The position numbers were made by a program, and so were the translations under genes. Positions 1 through 8,401 of a DNA stretch of 22,482 nt are shown piece by piece. Numbering within the stretch: the stretch's first letter is position 1; each line of letters starts with the position of its first letter. The notes beneath the pieces were generated by a model. It was not told where the DNA came from. It saw nothing but the letters and a program-made list of their open reading frames with translations, and ran no database searches. This stretch comes from Candidatus Thalassarchaeaceae archaeon (GTDB lineage Archaea > Thermoplasmatota > Poseidoniia > Poseidoniales > Thalassarchaeaceae), in contig JASMAJ010000002.1 of assembly GCA_030754395.1 (NCBI GenBank), forward strand, positions 1 to 22,482. Direction: 5' to 3'.

Positions 1-360
1 CCATCTGGAGAGGCAGGGACTGTTTGGAATCAACGTTTGTCAGATATCGAGCAATTAGTTGAAAATGGAAACTGGAAAAAGGCATCTGAAGAACTTTCAT
101 CACTTACAGTAGACCTACAAGGTTATCGTTCTGATTATGAAGAAGCAGAGGAATTACTCAACTTCGTGCAAGATGAGTGGACTACCCTACGACGCAGGCT
201 AAATTCAACTTCAATCAGGCCAGACGATGAAAACCGGCGTGCAACTGAGAAAACGGTTGAGGCCGCCAAGAAATCACTTGATTCAGGAGATATCCAAGCC
301 TGCTTAACCGCATTAGGTAAGGCCGATGAATTACTTGAAAATTTACGTAGAAGGATTTGA
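1..360 (+). CDS. C-terminal end of a helical, probably coiled-coil protein (partial)
   Basis: The reading frame is open from base 1 (beginning PSGEAGTVWNQRL) to a TGA at 358-360, so the gene starts before the window and only about 119 residues are visible. A TTG at 37 could be read as a start but nothing supports it. The visible part is highly charged and predicted helical, with heptad-like stretches (SDYEEAEELLNF, DELLENLRRRI), no membrane segments and no cysteines. I do not recognise the family. It could be the tail of a larger coiled-coil or TPR-like protein. It is followed after 58 bases by the helicase gene in the same direction, so the two may be co-transcribed. Confidence 0.6.
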   Translation, partial: PSGEAGTVWNQRLSDIEQLVENGNWKKASEELSSLTVDLQGYRSDYEEAEELLNFVQDEWTTLRRRLNSTSIRPDDENRRATEKTVEAAKKSLDSGDIQACLTALGKADELLENLRRRI

Positions 361-418
361 GACTCTGTGATGACGGCAATAACTGCAAATACACCGCCTC
401 TCATCTGTGGGTGAAATT

Positions 419-3223
419 ATGTCCGACTTCGGCAACATCGGCTTTTCGGGAAAGTTGCGTCCCTCACAGGTTGCATCCTCTTCAATTATACACAAGCAAC
501 TGGAAAGTGGAGAAAAAGAACTCCTCATCGTTGCACCTCCAGGTTCTGGAAAAACCGTTCTCGGACTATATGTGTGGTCTGATCTAGTTCGCCTTCCTAC
601 ACTCGTATTGAGCCCAAATTCGGCAATTCAAGCGCAATGGATTGCTCGTGCTAAGGAATTATTCAATTTAGATGGTCAAGAAGAAAATATCGGAACGGAC
701 GGAAAAAATCCAGGAATCCTGACTTCTTTGACCTATCAAGCAGTTACTATGCCCAAATCAGGTGATGAAAACCTCGATGGTTCGGCTATGGAAATTTGGG
801 TTAATGGATTAATTGAATCAGGAGAAGCCGTCGATGAAGAGACTGCTAGGGCATGGATTCTAGATTTACGAGATAAAAATCCCGACTATTACAAACAAAG
901 ATTGGGATTCTATCGCAAAAAAGTTCGTGACGATCTAGTTGCACATGGCAATGCACTTTGGATTCTACATGATTCGGCTAGAAAAAATCTCGAAAGTCTG
1001 GCAGAAGTTGGAATTGGAATGATTATTCTTGACGAATGTCATCATCTACTAGACCACTGGGGTGCCGTTCTAACAGAAGTCAGAGAATTATTTGGTAATC
1101 CAGTGGTACTAGGACTTACTGCAACTCCACCAGACATGGGATCTGCCGACAAATTGTCTGCTGCTAGATATATGGAATTCTTTGGAGATGTAGATTACGA
1201 AGTTCCAGTGCCTGCTCTTGTTAGGGATTCAAACTTATCTCCATATCAAGACCTTGCATATTTTGTTCGCCCCGACCCCAAAGAATTGGAATATATCGCT
1301 AATGTTGACAAGCAATTCACTTCACTAATTGAAGAGTTAGCAATTGGCCCTGAAGACGGAGATTTGGAAAGAGTCCCTGGACTCAACAGTTGGCTAACCG
1401 ATGTATTGGGCAACCTAAGTCTACCAAGCGGTCCAGCCAAAGATTGGATTAGTTTCCAGAAAAGAGACTCGACTTTGGCTGACTATGGGCGATTATACCT
1501 AGCCGAGAGGGGGCTTGCCCTCCCTAGAGGCGTTCCTAAACCAGGAACTCAACTGCTAGACATGGGGCTAACTGGAAATAGACTTCTAATGCCCTTACTT
1601 GACCGCTACATTCGACACGGATTGATGCGCTCTGAAAGTACTAAAGATCACGAATTAGCCGAGGAAGCAAAACAGCGACTTCGATTATTCGGAGTTCAAG
1701 TCACTGAAACTGGAACTCGGCCTTGTGCATCTCCGGTGACTAGAGTCTTGGCATATGCTTCGGCTAAGTACGACGCAGTACGTGATGTTCTAACTGCTGA
1801 AATGCAGGCACTAGGGCCTGATATCAGAGCTGTGGTGGTTACTGATTTTGAGAAGAGTTCGGCTACAACATTAGTCGAAGGGGTTCTGGATAGTGAAGCG
1901 GGTGGAGCGATTGCGGTTTATCGCTCTCTAATTGAAGTGGAGGCCACGGACAGACTAGATCCTGTATTGATGACTGGTTCTACTGTTCTAGTTGATGATG
2001 ATCTGCTTGAGCGAATTATGCCAAGATTTGAAGCTTGGATATCTGAAAAAGAACTTGATATCAAATTAGAATCAACTCCGAGAGATGGATTTTTTGAAAT
2101 TCGTGGAAGAGGTCCTGATTGGTTACCTAGATATTACACAGAGATGATTACAGAACTCTTCCAAGAAGGTGTGACAAAGTGTCTTGTAGGAACTCGTGGT
2201 CTGTTGGGTGAAGGTTGGGATGCAAGTAGAATCAACGTCCTTGTTGACCTAACCACAGTAACCACCAGTATGAGCATCAATCAACTTAGAGGACGCTCTT
2301 TCAGGCTCGACAAACATTGGCCTGAGAAGGTTTCAAACAACTGGGATATTGTCTGTTTAGCAGAAGAATTCTCGAAAGGATTTGATGACTATAATCGATT
2401 CAAACGTAAGCACTCAAGACTCTACGGTGTTTGTGATGACGGGGCCATAGAGAAAGGAGTAGGACATGTACATCCAGGATTTACTGAAGATGGTCCGGAA
2501 GTAATTTCTGAAACAATCCACGTGATCAATGAAGAAATGATAATGCGTGCTAGAAATCGTCCTCGAACTCGTGAGTTATGGAGAATTGGAGAGCCATTCA
2601 ATGCAACTCCTCGCGAGGCATTTGAATTGAAAATGGAAGAAGGATTTGCAGAGGGGGCTCCTATCTTGAATGACCCATTCAGAGGACGAGTGTCCTATCC
2701 AAATGTAAAATGGAATGAGGAAACATTAGTTCTAGGAATTGCTGCCGCGGTTGCTCAATCTCTCAAACAAACAGCAATGGTCAGTCAATCAGTAAAAGTT
2801 TCAGGAGGAGACCGCGGAGGTGGTTGGATGCGCACTTTCCTTGAAGATGCAAGTGATGATGATTCGAAGATATTTGCTGAAGCAATGCAGCAGGTTCTAG
2901 GGCCAATAGATAATCCAAGATACATGATTTCTAGACAAGCTAGAATCATCTCAAATACATGGTTGAGTAATTTACTACCAGAGGTCGTAGGCAAGTATTT
3001 CCGTCGTAAAAAGAATACAATCTGTATGTTCCATACCGTTCCAAAAGTTCTAGCCAAGAAGAAAGAAACGGCAATAATTTTCGAGAATAACTGGAATTTA
3101 CATGTTGGACCGGGAGTAATAGTCTACGGACATAGCGAGTCTGGAAGAAAAGAAGTTCAGATGGTAATACAATCAGGATTGACACCCCGAGGTTCGTTCC
3201 ACAAGAAGAGTGTCTTCACTTGA
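419..3223 (+). CDS. Superfamily 2 DNA/RNA helicase, large
   Basis: A 934-residue protein with a complete SF2 helicase core. Visible motifs are a Q-motif-like LRPSQ (13-17), Walker A APPGSGKT (39-46), DECHH in the DEAH position (205-209), and TATPP motif III (234-238). The second RecA domain has TRGLLGEGWDA near 590-600 and an arginine-finger motif VI, QLRGRSFRLD, near 621-631. A long unassigned region of about 300 residues separates the two halves, and about 280 residues follow motif VI. The start is taken as ATG 419 because GGTGA lies 4 bases upstream; a GTG at 407 is also in frame. The motif V/VI style resembles large bacterial helicases that I recall from actinobacteria, which is a memory-based match. 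The substrate is unknown; DNA repair or defence roles are both possible. It ends directly against the oppositely directed next gene. Confidence 0.85.
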   Translation: MSDFGNIGFSGKLRPSQVASSSIIHKQLESGEKELLIVAPPGSGKTVLGLYVWSDLVRLPTLVLSPNSAIQAQWIARAKELFNLDGQEENIGTDGKNPGILTSLTYQAVTMPKSGDENLDGSAMEIWVNGLIESGEAVDEETARAWILDLRDKNPDYYKQRLGFYRKKVRDDLVAHGNALWILHDSARKNLESLAEVGIGMIILDECHHLLDHWGAVLTEVRELFGNPVVLGLTATPPDMGSADKLSAARYMEFFGDVDYEVPVPALVRDSNLSPYQDLAYFVRPDPKELEYIANVDKQFTSLIEELAIGPEDGDLERVPGLNSWLTDVLGNLSLPSGPAKDWISFQKRDSTLADYGRLYLAERGLALPRGVPKPGTQLLDMGLTGNRLLMPLLDRYIRHGLMRSESTKDHELAEEAKQRLRLFGVQVTETGTRPCASPVTRVLAYASAKYDAVRDVLTAEMQALGPDIRAVVVTDFEKSSATTLVEGVLDSEAGGAIAVYRSLIEVEATDRLDPVLMTGSTVLVDDDLLERIMPRFEAWISEKELDIKLESTPRDGFFEIRGRGPDWLPRYYTEMITELFQEGVTKCLVGTRGLLGEGWDASRINVLVDLTTVTTSMSINQLRGRSFRLDKHWPEKVSNNWDIVCLAEEFSKGFDDYNRFKRKHSRLYGVCDDGAIEKGVGHVHPGFTEDGPEVISETIHVINEEMIMRARNRPRTRELWRIGEPFNATPREAFELKMEEGFAEGAPILNDPFRGRVSYPNVKWNEETLVLGIAAAVAQSLKQTAMVSQSVKVSGGDRGGGWMRTFLEDASDDDSKIFAEAMQQVLGPIDNPRYMISRQARIISNTWLSNLLPEVVGKYFRRKKNTICMFHTVPKVLAKKKETAIIFENNWNLHVGPGVIVYGHSESGRKEVQMVIQSGLTPRGSFHKKSVFT

Positions 3224-3985
3224 TTATGAACAGCCAGCACAATCAACGCTTGAACCGCCATGTGTTTTGCAGAAGCGCTTCCTACAGGTGAAACAGCGGA
3301 AATCAAAGGCATTAACGGAGTTTGAACAACCAGAATGACCGCACATTTCTGAAGAAGAGGAAGCAGGTGCTATGACTGCTGTTGGAGATTTTTCCTTGAA
3401 GCCAGAATCTAGAATTTTTGTTTCAGGTTCATCAGTGTCTTCTTCCCACCATTTCTCTTCGGGTTCAGGCGTTTCAGCAATTTGTTCCTTTGCAGTTTCT
3501 ATCGGTTGAAGATTTAGGGCCTTAATCACATAAGGACTAGATAAAAATCGGTTCTCGATTCCTTCTTCTTTTAATCTACGAACCCCATCTTCCCTGGATT
3601 GAATTTTTCCGCCGCTGGCTTGTAAGTATCCAATCAGTCTATCATAGGCGCGGATGTAACTGGGAGATAGTTCTCGGTTCAAATCTCGTAGTTTCCGAGG
3701 TTGGTAATAATTCCTGGATTTAGTGAAATTACTCTTAACCCGTGGCGCCTTACCTTGTTGAAAGCCAACATACACCAGCATCACTACAATCGGTCCAAAG
3801 GCAAAAAGACAGGCCATGAAAGCAAAACCGTCCCCGATTCCTGACATAATGAAGAGTGTTAGTAGTGCTGCTGGGACAAAGAATACCAGTTTGTTGTCAG
3901 TATTCTCGTCAATGGCCTTGATCGCTGACCAAATTCCACTAAAAAACAGAAAAATAATGCCGAGAATGATTTCTTCTCCTGCCAC
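3224..3985 (-). CDS. Membrane protein with C-terminal AN1-like zinc finger
   Basis: About 253 residues. The N-terminus has two or three hydrophobic segments (about 6-22, 33-49 and 52-75), followed by a basic linker, a helical region (about 108-158) and an acidic low-complexity stretch. The last 38 residues hold a cysteine/histidine cluster with spacing C-x4-C-x10-C-x2-C-x4-C-x2-H-x6-C-x2-C, like AN1-type fingers that bind two zinc ions. The start is uncertain. AAGGAG at 3994-3999 overlaps the upstream GTG (3992-3994) but sits 8 bases before the GTG at 3983-3985, which I therefore prefer. The stop codon abuts that of the helicase (convergent, no gap). The function is unknown; a membrane-tethered zinc finger suggests protein binding, perhaps quality control. 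Confidence 0.75.
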   Translation of the reverse strand: MAGEEIILGIIFLFFSGIWSAIKAIDENTDNKLVFFVPAALLTLFIMSGIGDGFAFMACLFAFGPIVVMLVYVGFQQGKAPRVKSNFTKSRNYYQPRKLRDLNRELSPSYIRAYDRLIGYLQASGGKIQSREDGVRRLKEEGIENRFLSSPYVIKALNLQPIETAKEQIAETPEPEEKWWEEDTDEPETKILDSGFKEKSPTAVIAPASSSSEMCGHSGCSNSVNAFDFRCFTCRKRFCKTHGGSSVDCAGCS

Positions 3986-4174
3986 AGTTACCACTCCTTA
4001 GAGTGACCGCGGCGCTGTCCCGGCGCCGCGGTCGATGAAGTACTCGGTTTGATGCTAGCATCTGCAGTCATTGCCTTGGGGGGCTCCTTCTTCGGGACAA
4101 TACGGGGTTGCCCCCTCAGACAATAAACTAAATGCCGGATTGAGGGTTTTTCTCCCAATATTAGCAATTAATGA
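3986..4174. other. Structured intergenic spacer with possible small ORF
   Basis: This is the stretch between the primase-like gene and the zinc-finger membrane protein, both on the minus strand. It holds the 11-bp GC hairpin at 4005-4033, a perfect 12-bp palindrome GATGCTAGCATC (4051-4062), and a GGGGGC/GCCCCC pair in the GC-rich stretch around 4079-4115. It also contains a 27-codon minus-strand reading frame (ATG 4069-4071 to TAA 3988-3990) whose stop overlaps the start region of the membrane protein. The half nearest the primase is AT-rich, with TTAATGATTAATT-like runs that could hold a promoter. Nothing here is recognisable as a known RNA. Confidence 0.35.
4005..4033. repeat. GC-rich perfect 11-bp inverted repeat (hairpin)
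   Basis: GACCGCGGCGC (4005-4015) is repeated inverted as GCGCCGCGGTC (4023-4033) around a 7-base loop. It is far more GC-rich than its surroundings. No T-run follows on either strand, so it is not a standard intrinsic terminator. It lies just upstream of the zinc-finger membrane protein and could be a 5' leader structure or a regulatory site. Confidence 0.7.
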
Positions 4175-5488
4175 TTAATTTCGGATTGCAATTCTCATAG
4201 ATGCTTCCGGACCGCCTGCAATATCTCCTACCCCTTCCCTAATTGGTAGCCCTAAGCGAGAACAGAGTTCTAGATGAGGGGCGGACCAAGGGTGAGTGCA
4301 TCTTTCACTCGCTTCATATCCTAGAACCGTTATTGGTTCAACTTCACCAATCCATTCATCCTCAGTCATACGACCAGTTATCCTCACCCATGCGTGGTCA
4401 AATCGTCGTAAATCATGAGCAAATTGGCCTAACCCGACTCTAGGTAATCGGCTAAGTAGGAAATCACGCGGAATTGCACGAGGTATGATAGCAAGTGCTC
4501 TTTGACCGTCACTAAGATAAGCTACAGGACCGATGTCTATTGAATCGAAGATTGCTTGAGCATTCTCGACTGCTTGCTTAATATCCCCCCACTTTTGAGG
4601 TAACCAAACTACGATTGCCGAGCGATCTTTAGTCCCCGAAACATGACTACTAACCTCTAAACTAGTATATTCAGGGCCTTGTTCTAATTGCTTCTTTGAA
4701 GGCTTCTTAGCAAATTTTGGCCATGCAATACTTGGCAAGGAAATTGGTGGCCTTACTGGTATTTTGACTGCTAATGAATGACGAGGGATTGAGTCAATCC
4801 ATTCTGCAACTGGATTTTCTATCCAATCTTCTTGCATTATCGTGCATTGCCAGCCAGTAGAGCCGTGAAGTGTACCAGGGACTCTGATTATTCTACGGGT
4901 ATCGGCAGTGACAACTGGGTCAACAGGGTGACCTGCCTCAATTACTCGATTCAGTAACTCCTTACGCTGCTTGCGAATTGCTTCCTCACGCACTACAGGG
5001 TCTGGTTCTGCAAAGGCGCTACGATCAGGGTCGTGGGCGATGATGTGGAAGCCTTTGCTGCCGGAAAAGGAGATATGTTGTATTTCCAATTCTGTATTTT
5101 CTAGCAACCAATCTCTAAGTTCGAGGGTTGCTAAACGGGCCTGCTCTAATCTTTTTTTACAGAAAGGACGCATGTCAATATCGAAGACAACCATGTGGTC
5201 GAGTAATATTGGGGTTGGACGACTAGTATCTTTCAGGCGTGGTAGATTTACTGGGTCAAGCCAAGAGGATGTGGAGACATAGACATCGATTGGCATTACT
5301 CTATGAAAGTCCTTAATCAGAGATTTTGCTGACGAGATTCGTCGCCGACTTGTAATCCAAGGTCCCTTCAATGAACGCCATCGAAACTGGTGTCTTGAAG
5401 GCTTATTCAACCAATCTAAATCGACTTCAGAAGTACTTTGGTAATGCTCTGCCAAGACCTGCTCGGACCATTGCGGAGAGCCTGTCAT
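4175..5488 (-). CDS. priS: Eukaryotic/archaeal-type primase small subunit (PriS) homologue
   Basis: 437 residues. It has the AEP primase signatures in order: VVFDID with two metal-binding aspartates (D103, D105), SFSGSKGFHII with the conserved SG..GFH nucleotide-binding motif (141-150), and the third aspartate in D196-TRRIIRVPGTLHG (196-209). This matches PriS, which makes RNA primers with PriL. The zinc-knuckle cysteines that lie between the first two motifs in Pyrococcus-type PriS are absent; the gap is a short helix. About 200 residues after the third motif do not resemble canonical PriS and may form a separate domain. Start ATG 5486-5488 has no clear ribosome binding site. It lies 29 bases after TrhO in the same direction, probably in one operon with ThrRS. 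It could be the replicative primase or a second AEP-family enzyme. Confidence 0.75.
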   Translation of the reverse strand: MTGSPQWSEQVLAEHYQSTSEVDLDWLNKPSRHQFRWRSLKGPWITSRRRISSAKSLIKDFHRVMPIDVYVSTSSWLDPVNLPRLKDTSRPTPILLDHMVVFDIDMRPFCKKRLEQARLATLELRDWLLENTELEIQHISFSGSKGFHIIAHDPDRSAFAEPDPVVREEAIRKQRKELLNRVIEAGHPVDPVVTADTRRIIRVPGTLHGSTGWQCTIMQEDWIENPVAEWIDSIPRHSLAVKIPVRPPISLPSIAWPKFAKKPSKKQLEQGPEYTSLEVSSHVSGTKDRSAIVVWLPQKWGDIKQAVENAQAIFDSIDIGPVAYLSDGQRALAIIPRAIPRDFLLSRLPRVGLGQFAHDLRRFDHAWVRITGRMTEDEWIGEVEPITVLGYEASERCTHPWSAPHLELCSRLGLPIREGVGDIAGGPEASMRIAIRN

Positions 5489-5517
5489 GGCTGATGGAAT
5501 GTGTCAGAGGTCTTTGA

Positions 5518-6372
5518 CTAATTGCCGGCAGCGATTAGTTCAGGTCCATTCTTATCATAGCAATATGGACAGTATTCCTCAATGACAAATTGTTCAGATT
5601 GCATTTCCTTCTCAGTCAAAGGTTCGCGGCAGGCAAAGCACATCTCGTGTCCAGATTCATTTAGGTCCTTACCAACTGAAACTCGCTGGTCAAAAACAAA
5701 ACAATCACCATCCCAATGAGCGCCACCAGTTTCCTTGAAATATCCTAGAATCCCACCTTTGATTTGGTAAACATTCTCCCATCCTTGATTCTCCATCACT
5801 ACGCTCGCTTTCTCACATCGAATACCGCCGGTACAAAACATAACCAGCGGTGTTGATTTATCCTGTTCTAGATCTTTGATGGCTTCAGGAAATTGACGAA
5901 ATGACTTGATATCAAGATCGATAGCATTCTCAAAGGTCCCTACCCGTAATTCGTAATCATTCCGTGTGTCAAGAATCATAACTTCACGCCCCTCATCTAA
6001 CCATTCCTTGAACTCCATTGGCTCAATGAATTGACCATTGTATTCAACCGGTCGAATTTCATCCATTCCTAGCGAAATAATCTCTTTCTTTAGGCGAACC
6101 AGCATTCGGCGGAATGGTTGGTAATCAGTGTAAGAAATATGCAGAGGGATGTCTTTGAAGCGCTCGTCTTTATCCAAGTATGAAATATAACTGTCAACGG
6201 CTTTCTGAGTTCCGGCAAGGAAGAAATTAATCCCATTAGGACTGAGTAAAATAGTGCCCTTGAGTCCTAACTTTGCTGTTATATCACGAAATGGTTGGCG
6301 CAATTCATCACGGTCTTCAAGGTTAACAAATCGATAACCAGCGATATTAACTATTGAACCGCCATCACTCAC
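5518..6372 (-). CDS. trhO: tRNA uridine(34) hydroxylase TrhO (rhodanese-like, UPF0176 family)
   Basis: 284 residues, close to the length of bacterial TrhO/YceA. An N-terminal acylphosphatase-like domain (about 1-95, with LKGTILLSPNGIN at 37-49) precedes a rhodanese domain (about 115-215). The rhodanese has LDTRNDYE and the catalytic loop CTGGIRCEK, with C180 as the expected active cysteine and C186 also conserved. The C-terminus has a CFAC...CPYC pair (245/248, 268/271) that should bind zinc. In bacteria TrhO makes 5-hydroxyuridine at tRNA position 34. The start is GTG 6370-6372, set by GGTGAT three bases upstream; an overlapping ATG reads straight into TGA. It begins 9 bases after ThrRS ends, so the two are very likely co-transcribed, consistent with a shared translation role. 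Confidence 0.88.
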   Translation of the reverse strand: MSDGGSIVNIAGYRFVNLEDRDELRQPFRDITAKLGLKGTILLSPNGINFFLAGTQKAVDSYISYLDKDERFKDIPLHISYTDYQPFRRMLVRLKKEIISLGMDEIRPVEYNGQFIEPMEFKEWLDEGREVMILDTRNDYELRVGTFENAIDLDIKSFRQFPEAIKDLEQDKSTPLVMFCTGGIRCEKASVVMENQGWENVYQIKGGILGYFKETGGAHWDGDCFVFDQRVSVGKDLNESGHEMCFACREPLTEKEMQSEQFVIEEYCPYCYDKNGPELIAAGN

Positions 6373-6381
6373 ATAATCACC

Positions 6382-8337
6382 CTACTGCGAATCTGATACC
6401 AAAGCCAGTTCTTTCTCACGGTTGGTTATTTCGGCAAAGATATCTGCAACAAATTGTACTAACGGAACACCATTTGACTGGTCTCCATTCCTAGCACGAA
6501 TTGATACTGTGGAGTTAGCGGCTTCATCTTCACCTAGAATCAGCATGTAAGCTGGTCTCATTTTGCGATGCATTCTGATTTTCTTACCAATCGTAGCATC
6601 TGAGTCATCAATATTGACTCTAACACCTGCTGCTTTCAGGGCATCACCTACTTCGACAGCATACTGCTTCTGCTTCTCTGAAATAGTAATCACCTGAACT
6701 TGAACTGGTGAAAGCCAAGTTGGGAAATTTCCAATCCATTGCTCAGTTAGGAAAGCAACAAATCTCTCGTGGGTTGAAAGAGGAGCACGGTGGATGACGA
6801 AAACCTCACCATTTTCCTCACCATTTTCATCCTTGTACGAAAGACCGAAGCGATCTTTGGCGGCGAAATCAAGTTGGATAGTTGACATCGATTCTTCTCT
6901 TCCAAGAGCCGTTGTGAATTGAATGTCTATCTTAGGTCCATAGAAAGCGGCCTCGCCGATTGCTTCGACATATGGCACGCCGATATCATCTAGAATCGAG
7001 CGAAGGTGACTTTCAGTTGCTTCCCAATTCTCAGGCTGATCAATGTATTTGTCATTTTTCTCAGAGTCCCAAAGTGAGAGGCGTAAGTGATAGTCATCGA
7101 AGCCGAAAGCCTCGTAGTAATCCTTGACCATCTGTACATTTGCACGGACTTCTTCAGCCACCTGGTCTAGAGTGCAATAGATATGAGCATCATTCATTGA
7201 TAACATACGAACTCGAAGAAGACCGGCTAGAGTTCCTGAGAGTTCGTTGCGGTATACTGTACCGTACTCTGCGATGCGGATAGGCAGTTCACGGTAACTT
7301 CGCTTCTTATTTCGGAATACCAAGTGATGCATCGGACAATTCATTGCTTTCAGGTAATATGTGCCATCATCCATCTCCATTGGAGGGTACATCCCTTCTG
7401 CGTAATGTGGCAGATGACCTGAGCATTCGAACAACTGCTTCTTTGCTAAAACTGGAGTTGTTACTCGGTCATATCCGTACGCTTCTTCTGTCTCGACTGC
7501 GAAGCGCTCTATTTCCGACTTGAGAATTTCACCATTTGGCAACCAAACTGGCAATCCCTTGCCAATCATCTCGTCAATCATGTAGAGTTCCATCTCTTTG
7601 CCGATTTTCTTGTGGTCACGCTTTGATGCTTCCTCGATTTGCCGCTGACGTTCTTTCAATCCGTCCTTGGTTGCATAGCACATCCCATAGATGCGCACTA
7701 GAGATTCTCTCTTACTATCGGCTCTCCAGTATGCTGTACTAGTGCTAGTCAGTTTGAACCACCTTAGATGAGCAGTACTCGGGACATGAGGGCCTCGACA
7801 TAGGTCAACGAAGTCACCTTGGCGATATGCAGAAGAGCCAACATCATGGCCTATTTTGTCATCCATAATTTCGAGTTTGAATTTGTTATCTGAGAACATC
7901 TCACGCAGTTCATCATTCCCATACTCTTCACGAACCATTGCGTGATTGGCTCGAATATGCTGATTCATTTTCTTCTCAAGAGCCCGTAACTCTTCGTCCC
8001 CGATAGGATTCATGTGGAAATCATAGTAAAATCCGTGATCAATTGGTGGACCTATAGTTGGTTTTGCATCGGGGAACATCTCGACGACGGCCTGAGCAAG
8101 CAAATGAGCACATGAGTGGCGTAGAATGTAGAGACCAGCCTCGGATTCACCAAGAATAGGCTCAACGGAGCAATTTGATTCGAGAATATGAGAGAAGTCA
8201 CGCTCAACTCCATCGACAAGGGCAGCCACCGCTCCAGATTTCTTGCCATGGACGTTCTTGATGACTTCGCCAGCGGTAATACCGGTTGCGTATTCGTGGG
8301 TGCCTTCAGCACCAACATCGACTGCAATCATGGACAT
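6382..8337 (-). CDS. thrS: Threonyl-tRNA synthetase, bacterial type
   Basis: 651 residues, the size of bacterial ThrRS. An N-terminal TGS domain (about 1-62) is followed by the bacterial editing domain with HSCAH (74-78) and DLCRGPH (178-184), which hydrolyses Ser-tRNA(Thr). The class II catalytic core follows, with zinc ligands C334 (AMNCPMHH), H385 (NDAHIYC) and H516 (VIHRAPLS), motif 2 RVRMLSMNDAH, and a C-terminal anticodon-binding domain (about 540-640). Most archaeal ThrRS enzymes have an unrelated D-aminoacyl deacylase-like editing domain, so this gene points to transfer from bacteria. The start is ATG 8335-8337, with a second ATG two codons in. Carbamate kinase lies 64 bases upstream and trhO 9 bases downstream, both on the same strand. 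Confidence 0.95.
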   Translation of the reverse strand: MSMIAVDVGAEGTHEYATGITAGEVIKNVHGKKSGAVAALVDGVERDFSHILESNCSVEPILGESEAGLYILRHSCAHLLAQAVVEMFPDAKPTIGPPIDHGFYYDFHMNPIGDEELRALEKKMNQHIRANHAMVREEYGNDELREMFSDNKFKLEIMDDKIGHDVGSSAYRQGDFVDLCRGPHVPSTAHLRWFKLTSTSTAYWRADSKRESLVRIYGMCYATKDGLKERQRQIEEASKRDHKKIGKEMELYMIDEMIGKGLPVWLPNGEILKSEIERFAVETEEAYGYDRVTTPVLAKKQLFECSGHLPHYAEGMYPPMEMDDGTYYLKAMNCPMHHLVFRNKKRSYRELPIRIAEYGTVYRNELSGTLAGLLRVRMLSMNDAHIYCTLDQVAEEVRANVQMVKDYYEAFGFDDYHLRLSLWDSEKNDKYIDQPENWEATESHLRSILDDIGVPYVEAIGEAAFYGPKIDIQFTTALGREESMSTIQLDFAAKDRFGLSYKDENGEENGEVFVIHRAPLSTHERFVAFLTEQWIGNFPTWLSPVQVQVITISEKQKQYAVEVGDALKAAGVRVNIDDSDATIGKKIRMHRKMRPAYMLILGEDEAANSTVSIRARNGDQSNGVPLVQFVADIFAEITNREKELALVSDSQ

Positions 8338-8401
8338 GTACTGTGCCTCTATCGGCTACGCCGACGAACAAATGATATGAAGTCCTTGGCAAAGAATCCA
8401 C

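Noticed and set aside
135..404. Minus-strand open frame of 89 codons
   Set aside because: It lies opposite the partial helical protein and the following spacer, has no recognisable motif, and its composition is that of a reversed coding strand.
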